Positions 53,535-63,100 of a stretch of DNA of 64,000 bases are shown here, in pieces. Below the pieces are notes generated by a model. It was not told the origin of the DNA, made no database searches, and saw nothing but the letters and a program-made list of their open reading frames with translations. Position numbers and translations under genes: made by a program. Position 1 is the first letter of the stretch, and each line of letters opens with the position of its first letter. Source of the stretch: Flectonema sp. DT1601 (Eukaryota; Euglenozoa; Diplonemea; Diplonemida; Diplonemidae); NCBI GenBank assembly GCA_964019425.1, contig OZ025857.1:558001-622000 (forward strand), in the 5' to 3' direction.

Positions 53535-54956
53535 ATGAGCAGTTGTAAGGAGCTGCTTTTGGATGTGATGCGGCTAGTACAAGAAGTGGAGAAAGGGCTA
53601 GCAGGAGAAGAAAAGAGAAGGAGGGTTTTGACTCTCACGATGAGAGTGCTGGAGCAGCTGACGGAGGACTCCGGCGAGAAACAAGGAGAGTCGTCAAAGA
53701 GAAAGACGACAGAGCAAGAGAGGAAGGGGAAGGAGTCCGGGGGACAACGACAGGAAGCGGCGAGCACGGTGAGGGATGGAAATGATGGAGGCCCGACACC
53801 AACTACCAACAACAAGAAACCCACTCTGCCAGAGTGGTACATTCACGCAGCGTGGGCTAAAGCAACACCTACGCTTAAATTCTCAGAAGCAATCGATGCC
53901 TCCAAAAACAACTCGGACGGACTCGTGCTCATCAGCTCAAAGGCTGATTATGAAGCACTGAAGCAAACACGAACGAAGGGCGACTGGGCTGCCATCTCTA
54001 AATCTAAACTGTTTAAAACAACAGTCCCAGTCGCACTTCCAGTCGTAAAGAAGTGCGGAACCTGCGTCATTCGTAGGGTATTTGTCACCCCGATTTGTGG
54101 CAAAGATTTCACTGCTGCAAGAGAAGACACCATCGAGCCACCACAGCCAGACCCAGTTCTATTCGTACAAGACTGGAGTAAATCAGCAGAGAGCACTCTC
54201 ACCACTAAGGTGAAAGAATTAATTAAAAAGTGGGAGCTGAAGACATCGCCCTTCGGATTTAAAAAATGCGATATGCACACATCTATGGCGATATGTGTGC
54301 CAAGCTTCAGAATCTCTGAAATTCTGGAATACAACAACAGCGGCACCTCCAGTGAGAAGAGAGATCTATTCATCAGAAACCCATCTTGGTCTAATGGCCA
54401 AGACTCTTGGAACACAGTTCAGTTCGTTAAGGACTTGGGCTTCAAAGCGGTGCTGGGCAAACTTTCAGTTCTTTCAGCAATCAAAGGTAGCTTCTACATC
54501 ACGAAGTTCCGAGAGTGCTTTGGGCTGAAAGTTCAACCCGGGTTTACTCAAAAAGTGAGAGAATCACTCGGGGATTCTCTGAAACCCGCACTGCCGACTG
54601 GTCAGCGTTTTATAATTAAATCACTGGCTATTAAGAAGTTCACGACGCAACAGATCAGCGATCACCTGTTGCACGCATACAAGTGGGGTCACACAATTGT
54701 GGCTAGTTTTCATAAGGGAGGCAACAAAACGTTAATTGCAATCTCTGAATCGGTTCCATCATCAAGCTTCGTCGACATGGGCAAAGATGCGTACCTTGTA
54801 ATCAACAAGGAAACTAAAAAAGAAAAGCCGGTCAAATTGGGGCCGACCTTCAACCCGGGCAAGGGTCCAGTTATATCTGGTGATTTGAAGCGACACTGTG
54901 CTGAGGAACCAACCGATACTACTGGAACGACTGATGTTGAAATGGACTCAAACTGA
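53535..54956 (+). CDS. LINE ORF1 protein
   Basis: This 473-residue frame starts at ATG 53535. Residues about 8-60 form a coiled coil (E-L-L-L-D-V-M-R-L-V-Q-E-V-E), which could make oligomers as in other LINE ORF1 proteins. Residues about 60-105 are a polar, charged linker. The rest (about 110-440) looks globular, rich in Lys, Phe and Trp, with C-G-T-C-V-I-R but no CCHC knuckle that I can see. A role in RNA binding and particle formation is inferred from position and family habit. The frame has no interruption. It ends in TGA at 54954-54956, and the same frame stays open from there into ORF2. Confidence 0.8.
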   Translation: MSSCKELLLDVMRLVQEVEKGLAGEEKRRRVLTLTMRVLEQLTEDSGEKQGESSKRKTTEQERKGKESGGQRQEAASTVRDGNDGGPTPTTNNKKPTLPEWYIHAAWAKATPTLKFSEAIDASKNNSDGLVLISSKADYEALKQTRTKGDWAAISKSKLFKTTVPVALPVVKKCGTCVIRRVFVTPICGKDFTAAREDTIEPPQPDPVLFVQDWSKSAESTLTTKVKELIKKWELKTSPFGFKKCDMHTSMAICVPSFRISEILEYNNSGTSSEKRDLFIRNPSWSNGQDSWNTVQFVKDLGFKAVLGKLSVLSAIKGSFYITKFRECFGLKVQPGFTQKVRESLGDSLKPALPTGQRFIIKSLAIKKFTTQQISDHLLHAYKWGHTIVASFHKGGNKTLIAISESVPSSSFVDMGKDAYLVINKETKKEKPVKLGPTFNPGKGPVISGDLKRHCAEEPTDTTGTTDVEMDSN

Positions 54957-55022
54957 CTTGACAAACGAACACCGTTACCTTCAAAGTCTAAAAATGAGTC
55001 ACATCAAAGTAAAGTTCTGGTG

Positions 55023-58000
55023 ATGCCGACTACTGTAACAGCACCGACTGTCTCTCAAACTGAAAAAGAACTGACCCGAAGTTTATTACTGCTGGCAGGC
55101 GACGTTGAACGCAACCCTGGACCTGAAAATTCGTTACTCTCAGTGTTGAGCTGGAACTGTAGATCGATAAGTCAGAAGGGGTCTTATATTCAAAGACTCC
55201 TATCTCACTACTCGCCGGATGTACTGTGCTTACAGGAAACCTGGTCGAAGGAACACATTTCGCACCCTGGCTATTATACATATAGGAAGGACAGAAATAC
55301 AAAAGGAGGTGGCATTATAATAATGGCAAAGAGATGCTTCTCACAAGGAATCACTGATGAAGAATTATTTTCGAGAACAAGCGGTATCGAAGCTATGATG
55401 CTGAATGTTGGTGGTGTCAATGTTATTAACGTTTACGCTCCCCCTGGGTGTATCATTAGAGAAGATGATCTTCCGATCACAACGAAGTCTATTATTGCGG
55501 GCGACTTTAACGCACACAACCTCGTCTGGTCTACCAGGACAACCAAATCTGGTAAAGAATTATTTAATTGGGCGGATCGCAATGACGTTCTCGTAGCAAA
55601 CAGACCTGGTCAAATTACTCGGCCCAAACACGACATTCCTGGTGGTGGTACCTCACCTGACGTCATATTCTTTAAAGGATCAATTGTATTAGAAGAATTT
55701 TCAATCATAAATGAAGACAGTAAACATAACTCGGGTCATCGACCGCTACTCGCTATCTTCGACACAATGGCTCACCTCTCTCAAGCAACAGTTGGAGCAA
55801 GGAAACGAACTGTCTGGGATTTCAAATCTACAAACTGGAGTGCTTTCAGACAGCAACTTGATAGAAGAATTGATAGGGCTAAGTTCTCGGATGATGCCAC
55901 TGGTAATGTTGGATTATTAAATAACATAATACATGAAGTAGCTGCGAGGAATGTGCGGAGGAGAATCTTATTTAAGGGCAAGCGCCGACGTAAGTGGAAG
56001 ACCTCTTCACCAGAATCCCTAAAATCAAAAGGCTGTCACCTGAAAGACCAACTGAAGAAGGGGAACAACTTTAACTTCGCCTTCAAGAAGATTAAAGAAC
56101 TCCAACAGGACGCTGGTAAGGACATCAGCGTATCAAATATATCTGAGAACGATCTACCTGCAGCATTTCTGGACCTCTTTGTGGCCGATGGGGATGCTGC
56201 TAAACTCGAAGCCCCTTCATTGAAGAAAGAAGACTTGGAATTGGGCATCTGTTGTGACTTCACAGATACCGAGATATCAGCAGCAATTAAAAACCTGAAG
56301 CCTCGCAAAGCAGCAGGCCCTGACGGTATTCACAACGAAATGCTTAAGAACTTATCTCAGAAGGCAGTTGATTGCTTATTAAAGGTGATCAATTCTTCGT
56401 GGAGATCCTCCAATGTTCCGTATCTTTGGAAACAGGGGTTAATCAAACCGATGTTCAAGTCGGGCAAACCGCGGAACGATATTAAAAGCTACAGACCAAT
56501 CACACTCACTTCGGTTGTCGGCAAACTGGCTGAGAGGTTGGTGTACGACAGGCTCATGCATTGGCTTACCGAAAACTCAGCACTCAGTCCGATTCAAGCT
56601 GGCTTCAGACGGGGCAGAAATACCTGCGAACAAATCACAATTCTGGTGGACGCCATGGTAAACAACCACACGAAGGGGAGGAGGTCAGTCTTCTTGTCAT
56701 TCGATTTCACAGCAGCCTTCGATAGGATTAACCATCGAATTTTACTTTCAAAACTACAAAGAATGGGCATCCCAACCTTCATCGTTCGATGGATAACGGA
56801 CTTTCTAACCAATAGGAAGGTCAGAGTTGATGCAAATGGACATTTCAGTAAGTTTCGTACGCTGTCAAAAGGAGTGCCTCAAGGATCAATCTTAGGCCCA
56901 CTACTCTATTTAATATATGTTGACGATCTGTGTAAGATTCTCTCACAAGAGAAGGAAACGACTTTGACCGCACTGTATGCAGACGACACCGCTTGTGCAG
57001 TATTTGGCTCGACCATGGACGAAGCAATCTCAAACGCTCAACGAATACTTGACATCGTTGACAAGTGGTGCCGTGATAATGACATGGCACTTTCAGTCTC
57101 CAAGACTTGCGCTCTGAAAATGGATATTCAATCAAAAGAAGTAACCCTGACTGATACTAGCGACCGCGAACTCTTATTCTCAAAATCACTGGAAGTACGT
57201 TCGTTAGATATTGACTATTTTGACCTAGACAGCGTGATCAACACGACGACGACAAGGCCCACTTTACTGAGTGGTGAAACGATCCTCGAAGTAGAGGGGA
57301 AACCCATCAGGACTCAACAAGAATTAGAAGAGTTACTGATGTTGAACATCCACGACGAGATGAATGTCAAAGCGAAAATTAAAATTGCCTTCCTACTGCC
57401 GATCACGGACTCAGTGAAATATCTGGGTGTTTACATTGATAACAGGCTCAGGTTTGATAAACAGTTGGAGAAAATACACGACGAACTGAAGAAAGGGATC
57501 TCCCTTCTGCAGTGCCTCCAGCCATATGAATTGGACTACAAGACCCTAAAGATGGTTAAAAACTTGTACGTGACAGCGAGGATTTCCTATGCACTGGACA
57601 GCTTTGGTTGGTTGCTCAACCAGCATAAAACGGACGCTATCGACTTCGAGATGAGAAAAATAGCGAGACTCGTAACAGGATGCAGCAGATGTACTCCTAG
57701 GGAGTTGCTCCTTTGGGAAGCCGACATCTTACCGTTTAAAAGACAAATCGAAAAGCAGACTAAAATTGCCTATTTCAGGTACAAAGCCATGACCTGGGTG
57801 CCGGACACCAACTCACTCGCATCGCCTCAAAGCTTCTGGGGTGGCCTCATTCCCCGTTCTGAAGGTCAACTAGAAAGCGTGGGGATCGTTCAACCTGACT
57901 CTATCAAACCTTGGATTGCTTCGGACAATGTTCAAATCAGCAACAGCTGCGGTTTTACAAAATCCCCTGATCCCGCAGTGGACAGGGAGAAATTCCTTAC

Positions 58001-58937
58001 CTACAACGCGACACTTCCTCCGGTGGACATGGTGATCAACTGTGACGGTTCATACTCTTCGAATGCGTCAGGCGCGGCTCTCATTGCTAAGTCACGAGAC
58101 GGAAAGAAACGTGCTCATGCGACCAGATTAGTGCGTGCGGATTGCAGCTACAGAACTGAGCAACATGCCTTGAAAAATGCGGCAAACTACTTAAACTGGA
58201 AGGTACAGAAAGACGGGTTAACTAAGTCAGTCAGAATCTATACCGACTCAAAATCATTGTTGGACGAGTTGAAGGGTGGCAGGTGTAAACAGAGAAACAC
58301 CAGATCCCTCGGCATCCTCGAGAACCTACGGAACTGCGGTATGAAAGTACATCTTCAATTCATCCCTTCTCACATGGGGATAGAAGCACACGACGAAGTT
58401 GATGAACTTGCTAAGAAATCGGCTCACAACAGATACCTCCCTCAAATCCCAATCCGAGGATCCTTCTTCTATCACAAATCCCGAGTGAGGAGGGGGATCA
58501 CGAAGGACATTTGGAACAGAATTGGTTATACCTGCTATAAAAACACCGTCAAAGGTGCCGCGATAAAATATCCTCCCGACATGAAAAGGAGCGATGAAAT
58601 CAGAATTGCGAATTTCAGAACGGGGTGTCATCCACTGATGCAAAACTGGCGGAAAGCCATCAAATGTCCATTCTGCCATAGCGCTCCATCCAACCAACTC
58701 CACCTACTCGTAGGCTGTCCATCACAGAAACTCGATGCAGCCAGATATGAAATCCTTGGCTTTTCTACATTGACAGGCAAATGGGACCGATCAAGTGATC
58801 TAATCCTCATCAACGGCATTCCTGCCAGTCTTGGCTCAATCTTTGCCACCAGCTGGCTTCCTTCAGTAGCGATGTTGATCAGGTGGATGGAACAAGCATC
58901 CAACCTGAGACTTTGGAATTGTGTAGGTGACACGTAG
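55023..58937 (+). CDS. LINE ORF2: 2A peptide, APE endonuclease, reverse transcriptase, RNase H, zinc finger
   Basis: The frame gives about 1,304 residues from ATG 55023. A 2A motif, L-L-L-L-A-G-D-V-E-R-N-P-G-P, ends at residue 34. The apurinic endonuclease (about 40-250) shows W-N-C-R-S, L-Q-E-T-W, G-D-F-N-A-H, S-P-D-V and S-G-H-R-P. Reverse transcriptase (about 415-690) shows A-A-G-P-D-G-I-H, S-Y-R-P-I-T-L, A-F-D-R-I-N-H, G-V-P-Q-G-S-I-L-G-P-L and the catalytic Y-A-D-D near 651. RNase H (about 1000-1135) has Asp, Glu, Asp, Asp in N-C-D-G-S, Y-R-T-E-Q, Y-T-D-S-K and E-V-D-E-L. A C-P-F-C, H, C zinc motif lies at about 1217-1235. The enzyme would nick DNA and copy its RNA there. All catalytic residues seem present. 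Confidence 0.93.
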   Translation: MPTTVTAPTVSQTEKELTRSLLLLAGDVERNPGPENSLLSVLSWNCRSISQKGSYIQRLLSHYSPDVLCLQETWSKEHISHPGYYTYRKDRNTKGGGIIIMAKRCFSQGITDEELFSRTSGIEAMMLNVGGVNVINVYAPPGCIIREDDLPITTKSIIAGDFNAHNLVWSTRTTKSGKELFNWADRNDVLVANRPGQITRPKHDIPGGGTSPDVIFFKGSIVLEEFSIINEDSKHNSGHRPLLAIFDTMAHLSQATVGARKRTVWDFKSTNWSAFRQQLDRRIDRAKFSDDATGNVGLLNNIIHEVAARNVRRRILFKGKRRRKWKTSSPESLKSKGCHLKDQLKKGNNFNFAFKKIKELQQDAGKDISVSNISENDLPAAFLDLFVADGDAAKLEAPSLKKEDLELGICCDFTDTEISAAIKNLKPRKAAGPDGIHNEMLKNLSQKAVDCLLKVINSSWRSSNVPYLWKQGLIKPMFKSGKPRNDIKSYRPITLTSVVGKLAERLVYDRLMHWLTENSALSPIQAGFRRGRNTCEQITILVDAMVNNHTKGRRSVFLSFDFTAAFDRINHRILLSKLQRMGIPTFIVRWITDFLTNRKVRVDANGHFSKFRTLSKGVPQGSILGPLLYLIYVDDLCKILSQEKETTLTALYADDTACAVFGSTMDEAISNAQRILDIVDKWCRDNDMALSVSKTCALKMDIQSKEVTLTDTSDRELLFSKSLEVRSLDIDYFDLDSVINTTTTRPTLLSGETILEVEGKPIRTQQELEELLMLNIHDEMNVKAKIKIAFLLPITDSVKYLGVYIDNRLRFDKQLEKIHDELKKGISLLQCLQPYELDYKTLKMVKNLYVTARISYALDSFGWLLNQHKTDAIDFEMRKIARLVTGCSRCTPRELLLWEADILPFKRQIEKQTKIAYFRYKAMTWVPDTNSLASPQSFWGGLIPRSEGQLESVGIVQPDSIKPWIASDNVQISNSCGFTKSPDPAVDREKFLTYNATLPPVDMVINCDGSYSSNASGAALIAKSRDGKKRAHATRLVRADCSYRTEQHALKNAANYLNWKVQKDGLTKSVRIYTDSKSLLDELKGGRCKQRNTRSLGILENLRNCGMKVHLQFIPSHMGIEAHDEVDELAKKSAHNRYLPQIPIRGSFFYHKSRVRRGITKDIWNRIGYTCYKNTVKGAAIKYPPDMKRSDEIRIANFRTGCHPLMQNWRKAIKCPFCHSAPSNQLHLLVGCPSQKLDAARYEILGFSTLTGKWDRSSDLILINGIPASLGSIFATSWLPSVAMLIRWMEQASNLRLWNCVGDT
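55083..55124 (+). other. 2A ribosome-skipping motif
   Basis: The codons spell L-L-L-L-A-G-D-V-E-R-N-P-G-P. The core D-V-E-x-N-P-G-P is the 2A consensus, and the preceding L-A-G matches the picornavirus type closely. Translation would release a short N-terminal peptide (or an ORF1-linked one) and restart at the last Pro, freeing the endonuclease end of ORF2. Confidence 0.9.
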
Positions 58938-59396
58938 TCGCCATTTAAGTGTTTTATCAATATTTAGTATTTTCATCATTATCAATCATCTCCTGGTTGG
59001 GTAGCTGCACATCACCTTCGGTGTTGTCGCAGTGTCTCATCCAACACTCCTGTCTCCTTCTTCTCCTATTCTCCTTATAAATTTCTCTTGAGGGCAGGCC
59101 TTCGGGCTGTTCAAGTGGTCTTTGACCACCGCTCTAGTTATATGCTCGACTCTTTGTTTTCCTTATCGATGGTAGGAATGGCAACCGAATTAGCTTCATG
59201 TGTCCAATTTCAAGGACGCGTGACCATTTATTTTCTTCCGATGCCGCTCTTCTTACGTCCTCAGGCGGAGCCTACCTATGTTTCCCGTGTTTTCCAATTT
59301 GTCAGACTTAAACCAAAAGAAAGTATAAAAGAAAGACAAAACATAGAAGTGAAAAGAACAAAAACAAAGAGTTTGGTAGCACAGACGAGTGTAACC
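58938..59396 (+). other. 3' UTR of the full-length LINE
   Basis: It is shared with the short derivative (30817-31147) and with the truncated copy (59840-60153). Recognisable words are CTCCTTATAAATTTCTCTTG, GGTCTTTGACC and CTTATCGATGGTAGGAATGG. It is probably the part that the element's own reverse transcriptase recognises. Confidence 0.75.
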
Positions 59397-59450
59397 AAAA
59401 AAAAAAAAAAAAAAACGAGAAAATTTTCAAATCCGTGATAGCGCAGTGGT

Positions 59451-60153
59451 GTTGGTGCTACAAACACCTCATCGGAGGCCGTTCCGTTAAATACCCTCCT
59501 GGGATGGAAAGAGCCGACGAGATACGGATAGCGAACTTCCGGACAGGATGTCACCCGCTAATTCAGAACTGGCGCAAGACGATCGACTGCCCATTTTGTG
59601 GCGAACCGTCCTCACAGGTTCACCTGCTGCAGGGATGTCAATCTCCCAAACTCGACTCGGCCAGGTTCAAAATCCTGGGCTTCTCAACACTGACCGGCAA
59701 GTGGGATCGCGATCGAGAACTTATTATTGCCAACGAAATTCCTAACCTTGAAGCTCTCTTCACTTTGGCGTGGCTTCCATCACTCGCGTTGATCATAAGG
59801 TGGATGGAACAAACATCTAACCTTAGACTTTGGAAGTAAAGTAGGTGACATGTAGTCGCCAATATCAATTTGTTATTATTTTTAGTATTTTCATCATTAT
59901 CAATCATCTCCTGGTTGGGTAACTGCACATCACCTTCAGTGTTGTCGCAGTGTCTCTTCCAACACTCCTGTCTCCTTCTTCTCCTATCCTCCTTATAAAT
60001 TTCTCTTGAGGGCAGGCCTTCGGGCTGTTCAAGTGGTCTTTGACCACCGCTCTAGTTATATGCTCGATTCTTTGTTTTCCTTATCGATGGTAGGAATGGT
60101 AACCGAATTAGCTTCATGTGTCCAATTTCAAGGACGCGTGACCACTTATTTTT
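59451..60153 (+). mobile_element. 5'-truncated relative of the 2A LINE, cut by the satellite
   Basis: Coding similarity starts near 59451 (C-Y-K-H-L-I-G-G) and covers the last ~128 residues of ORF2, including C-P-F-C, H and C, to the stop at 59839. The 3' UTR follows to about 60150 and stops at GTGACCACTTATTTTT, where the full-length copy would continue with about 180 more bases and an A run. Protein identity to the neighbour is about two thirds, so this is a different subfamily or an old copy. Confidence 0.85.
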
Positions 60154-63100
60154 CCCGCAAACCCGCAAACCCGCAAACCCGCAAACCCGCAAACCCGCAA
60201 ACCCGCAAAACCCGCAAACCCCGCAAACCCCGCAAACCCGCAAACCCGCAAACCCGCAAACCCGCAAACCCGCAAACCCGCAAACCCGCAAACCCGCAAA
60301 CCCGCAAACCCGCAAACCCGCAAACCCGCAAACCCGCAAACCCGCAAACCCGCAAACCCGCAAACCCGCAAACCCGCAAACCCGCAAACCCGCAAACCCG
60401 CAAACCCGCAAACCCGCAAACCCGCAAACCCGCAAACCCGCAAACCCGCAAACCCGCAAACCCGCAAACCCGCAAACCCGCAAACCCGCAAACCCGCAAA
60501 CCCGCAAACCCGCAAACCCGCAAACCCGCAAACCCGCAAACCCGCAAACCCGCAAACCCGCAAACCCGCAAACCCGCAAACCCGCAAACCCGCAAACCCG
60601 CAAACCCGCAAACCCGCAAACCCGCAAACCCGCAAACCCGCAAACCCGCAAACCCGCAAACCCGCAAACCCGCAAACCCGCAAACCCGCAAACCCGCAAA
60701 CCCGCAAACCCGCAAACCCGCAAACCCGCAAACCCGCAAACCCGCAAACCCGCAAACCCGCAAACCCGCAAACCCGCAAACCCGCAAACCCGCAAACCCG
60801 CAAACCCGCAAACCCGCAAACCCGCAAACCCGCAAACCCGCAAACCCGCAAACCCGCAAACCCGCAAACCCGCAAACCCGCAAACCCGCAAACCCGCAAA
60901 CCCGCAAACCCGCAAACCCGCAAACCCGCAAACCCGCAAACCCGCAAACCCGCAAACCCGCAAACCCGCAAACCCGCAAACCCGCAAACCCGCAAACCCG
61001 CAAACCCGCAAACCCGCAAACCCGCAAACCCGCAAACCCGCAAACCCGCAAACCCGCAAACCCGCAAACCCGCAAACCCGCAAACCCGCAAACCCGCAAA
61101 CCCGCAAACCCGCAAACCCGCAAACCCGCAAACCCGCAAACCCGCAAACCCGCAAACCCGCAAACCCGCAAACCCGCAAACCCGCAAACCCGCAAACCCG
61201 CAAACCCGCAAACCCGCAAACCCGCAAACCCGCAAACCCGCAAACCCGCAAACCCGCAAACCCGCAAACCCGCAAACCCGCAAACCCGCAAACCCGCAAA
61301 CCCGCAAACCCGCAAACCCGCAAACCCGCAAACCCGCAAACCCGCAAACCCGCAAACCCGCAAACCCGCAAACCCGCAAACCCGCAAACCCGCAAACCCG
61401 CAAACCCGCAAACCCGCAAACCCGCAAACCCGCAAACCCGCAAACCCGCAAACCCGCAAACCCGCAAACCCGCAAACCCGCAAACCCGCAAACCCGCAAA
61501 CCCGCAAACCCGCAAACCCGCAAACCCGCAAACCCGCAAACCCGCAAACCCGCAAACCCGCAAACCCGCAAACCCGCAAACCCGCAAACCCGCAAACCCG
61601 CAAACCCGCAAACCCGCAAACCCGCAAACCCGCAAACCCGCAAACCCGCAAACCCGCAAACCCGCAAACCCGCAAACCCGCAAACCCGCAAACCCGCAAA
61701 CCCGCAAACCCGCAAACCCGCAAACCCGCAAACCCGCAAACCCGCAAACCCGCAAACCCGCAAACCCGCAAACCCGCAAACCCGCAAACCCGCAAACCCG
61801 CAAACCCGCAAACCCGCAAACCCGCAAACCCGCAAACCCGCAAACCCGCAAACCCGCAAACCCGCAAACCCGCAAACCCGCAAACCCGCAAACCCGCAAA
61901 CCCGCAAACCCGCAAACCCGCAAACCCGCAAACCCGCAAACCCGCAAACCCGCAAACCCGCAAACCCGCAAACCCGCAAACCCGCAAACCCGCAAACCCG
62001 CAAACCCGCAAACCCGCAAACCCGCAAACCCGCAAACCCGCAAACCCGCAAACCCGCAAACCCGCAAACCCGCAAACCCGCAAACCCGCAAACCCGCAAA
62101 CCCGCAAACCCGCAAACCCGCAAACCCGCAAACCCGCAAACCCGCAAACCCGCAAACCCGCAAACCCGCAAACCCGCAAACCCGCAAACCCGCAAACCCG
62201 CAAACCCGCAAACCCGCAAACCCGCAAACCCGCAAACCCGCAAACCCGCAAACCCGCAAACCCGCAAACCCGCAAACCCGCAAACCCGCAAACCCGCAAA
62301 CCCGCAAACCCGCAAACCCGCAAACCCGCAAACCCGCAAACCCGCAAACCCGCAAACCCGCAAACCCGCAAACCCGCAAACCCGCAAACCCGCAAACCCG
62401 CAAACCCGCAAACCCGCAAACCCGCAAACCCGCAAACCCGCAAACCCGCAAACCCGCAAACCCGCAAACCCGCAAACCCGCAAACCCGCAAACCCGCAAA
62501 CCCGCAAACCCGCAAACCCGCAAACCCGCAAACCCGCAAACCCGCAAACCCGCAAACCCGCAAACCCGCAAACCCGCAAACCCGCAAACCCGCAAACCCG
62601 CAAACCCGCAAACCCGCAAACCCGCAAACCCGCAAACCCGCAAACCCGCAAACCCGCAAACCCGCAAACCCGCAAACCCGCAAACCCGCAAACCCGCAAA
62701 CCCGCAAACCCGCAAACCCGCAAACCCGCAAACCCGCAAACCCGCAAACCCGCAAACCCGCAAACCCGCAAACCCGCAAACCCGCAAACCCGCAAACCCG
62801 CAAACCCGCAAACCCGCAAACCCGCAAACCCGCAAACCCGCAAACCCGCAAACCCGCAAACCCGCAAACCCGCAAACCCGCAAACCCGCAAACCCGCAAA
62901 CCCGCAAACCCGCAAACCCGCAAACCCGCAAACCCGCAAACCCGCAAACCCGCAAACCCGCAAACCCGCAAACCCGCAAACCCGCAAACCCGCAAACCCG
63001 CAAACCCGCAAACCCGCAAACCCGCAAACCCGCAAACCCGCAAACCCGCAAACCCGCAAACCCGCAAACCCGCAAACCCGCAAACCCGCAAACCCGCAAA

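Larger units (their letters stand above)
53340..59416 (+). mobile_element. Full-length ingi-like LINE with 2A motif
   Basis: The element carries a 5' leader, ORF1, ORF2 (2A, endonuclease, reverse transcriptase, RNase H, zinc finger), a 3' UTR of about 460 bp and an A run at 59397-59416. Both ORFs are uninterrupted and the catalytic motifs are present, so it looks intact and recently inserted. The 2A peptide, RNase H and C-terminal zinc finger together resemble the ingi/L1Tc group of trypanosomes. The left boundary is uncertain and could lie up to about 400 bp further left. A short derivative (30.8 kb) and a truncated relative (59.4 kb) are also in the window. Confidence 0.85.

Noticed and set aside
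29824-59416. LTR retrotransposon, retrovirus-like or Polinton-like element
   Set aside because: I found no long terminal direct repeats, capsid, protease, integrase or envelope signal; the reverse transcriptases here are LINE or Penelope-like.
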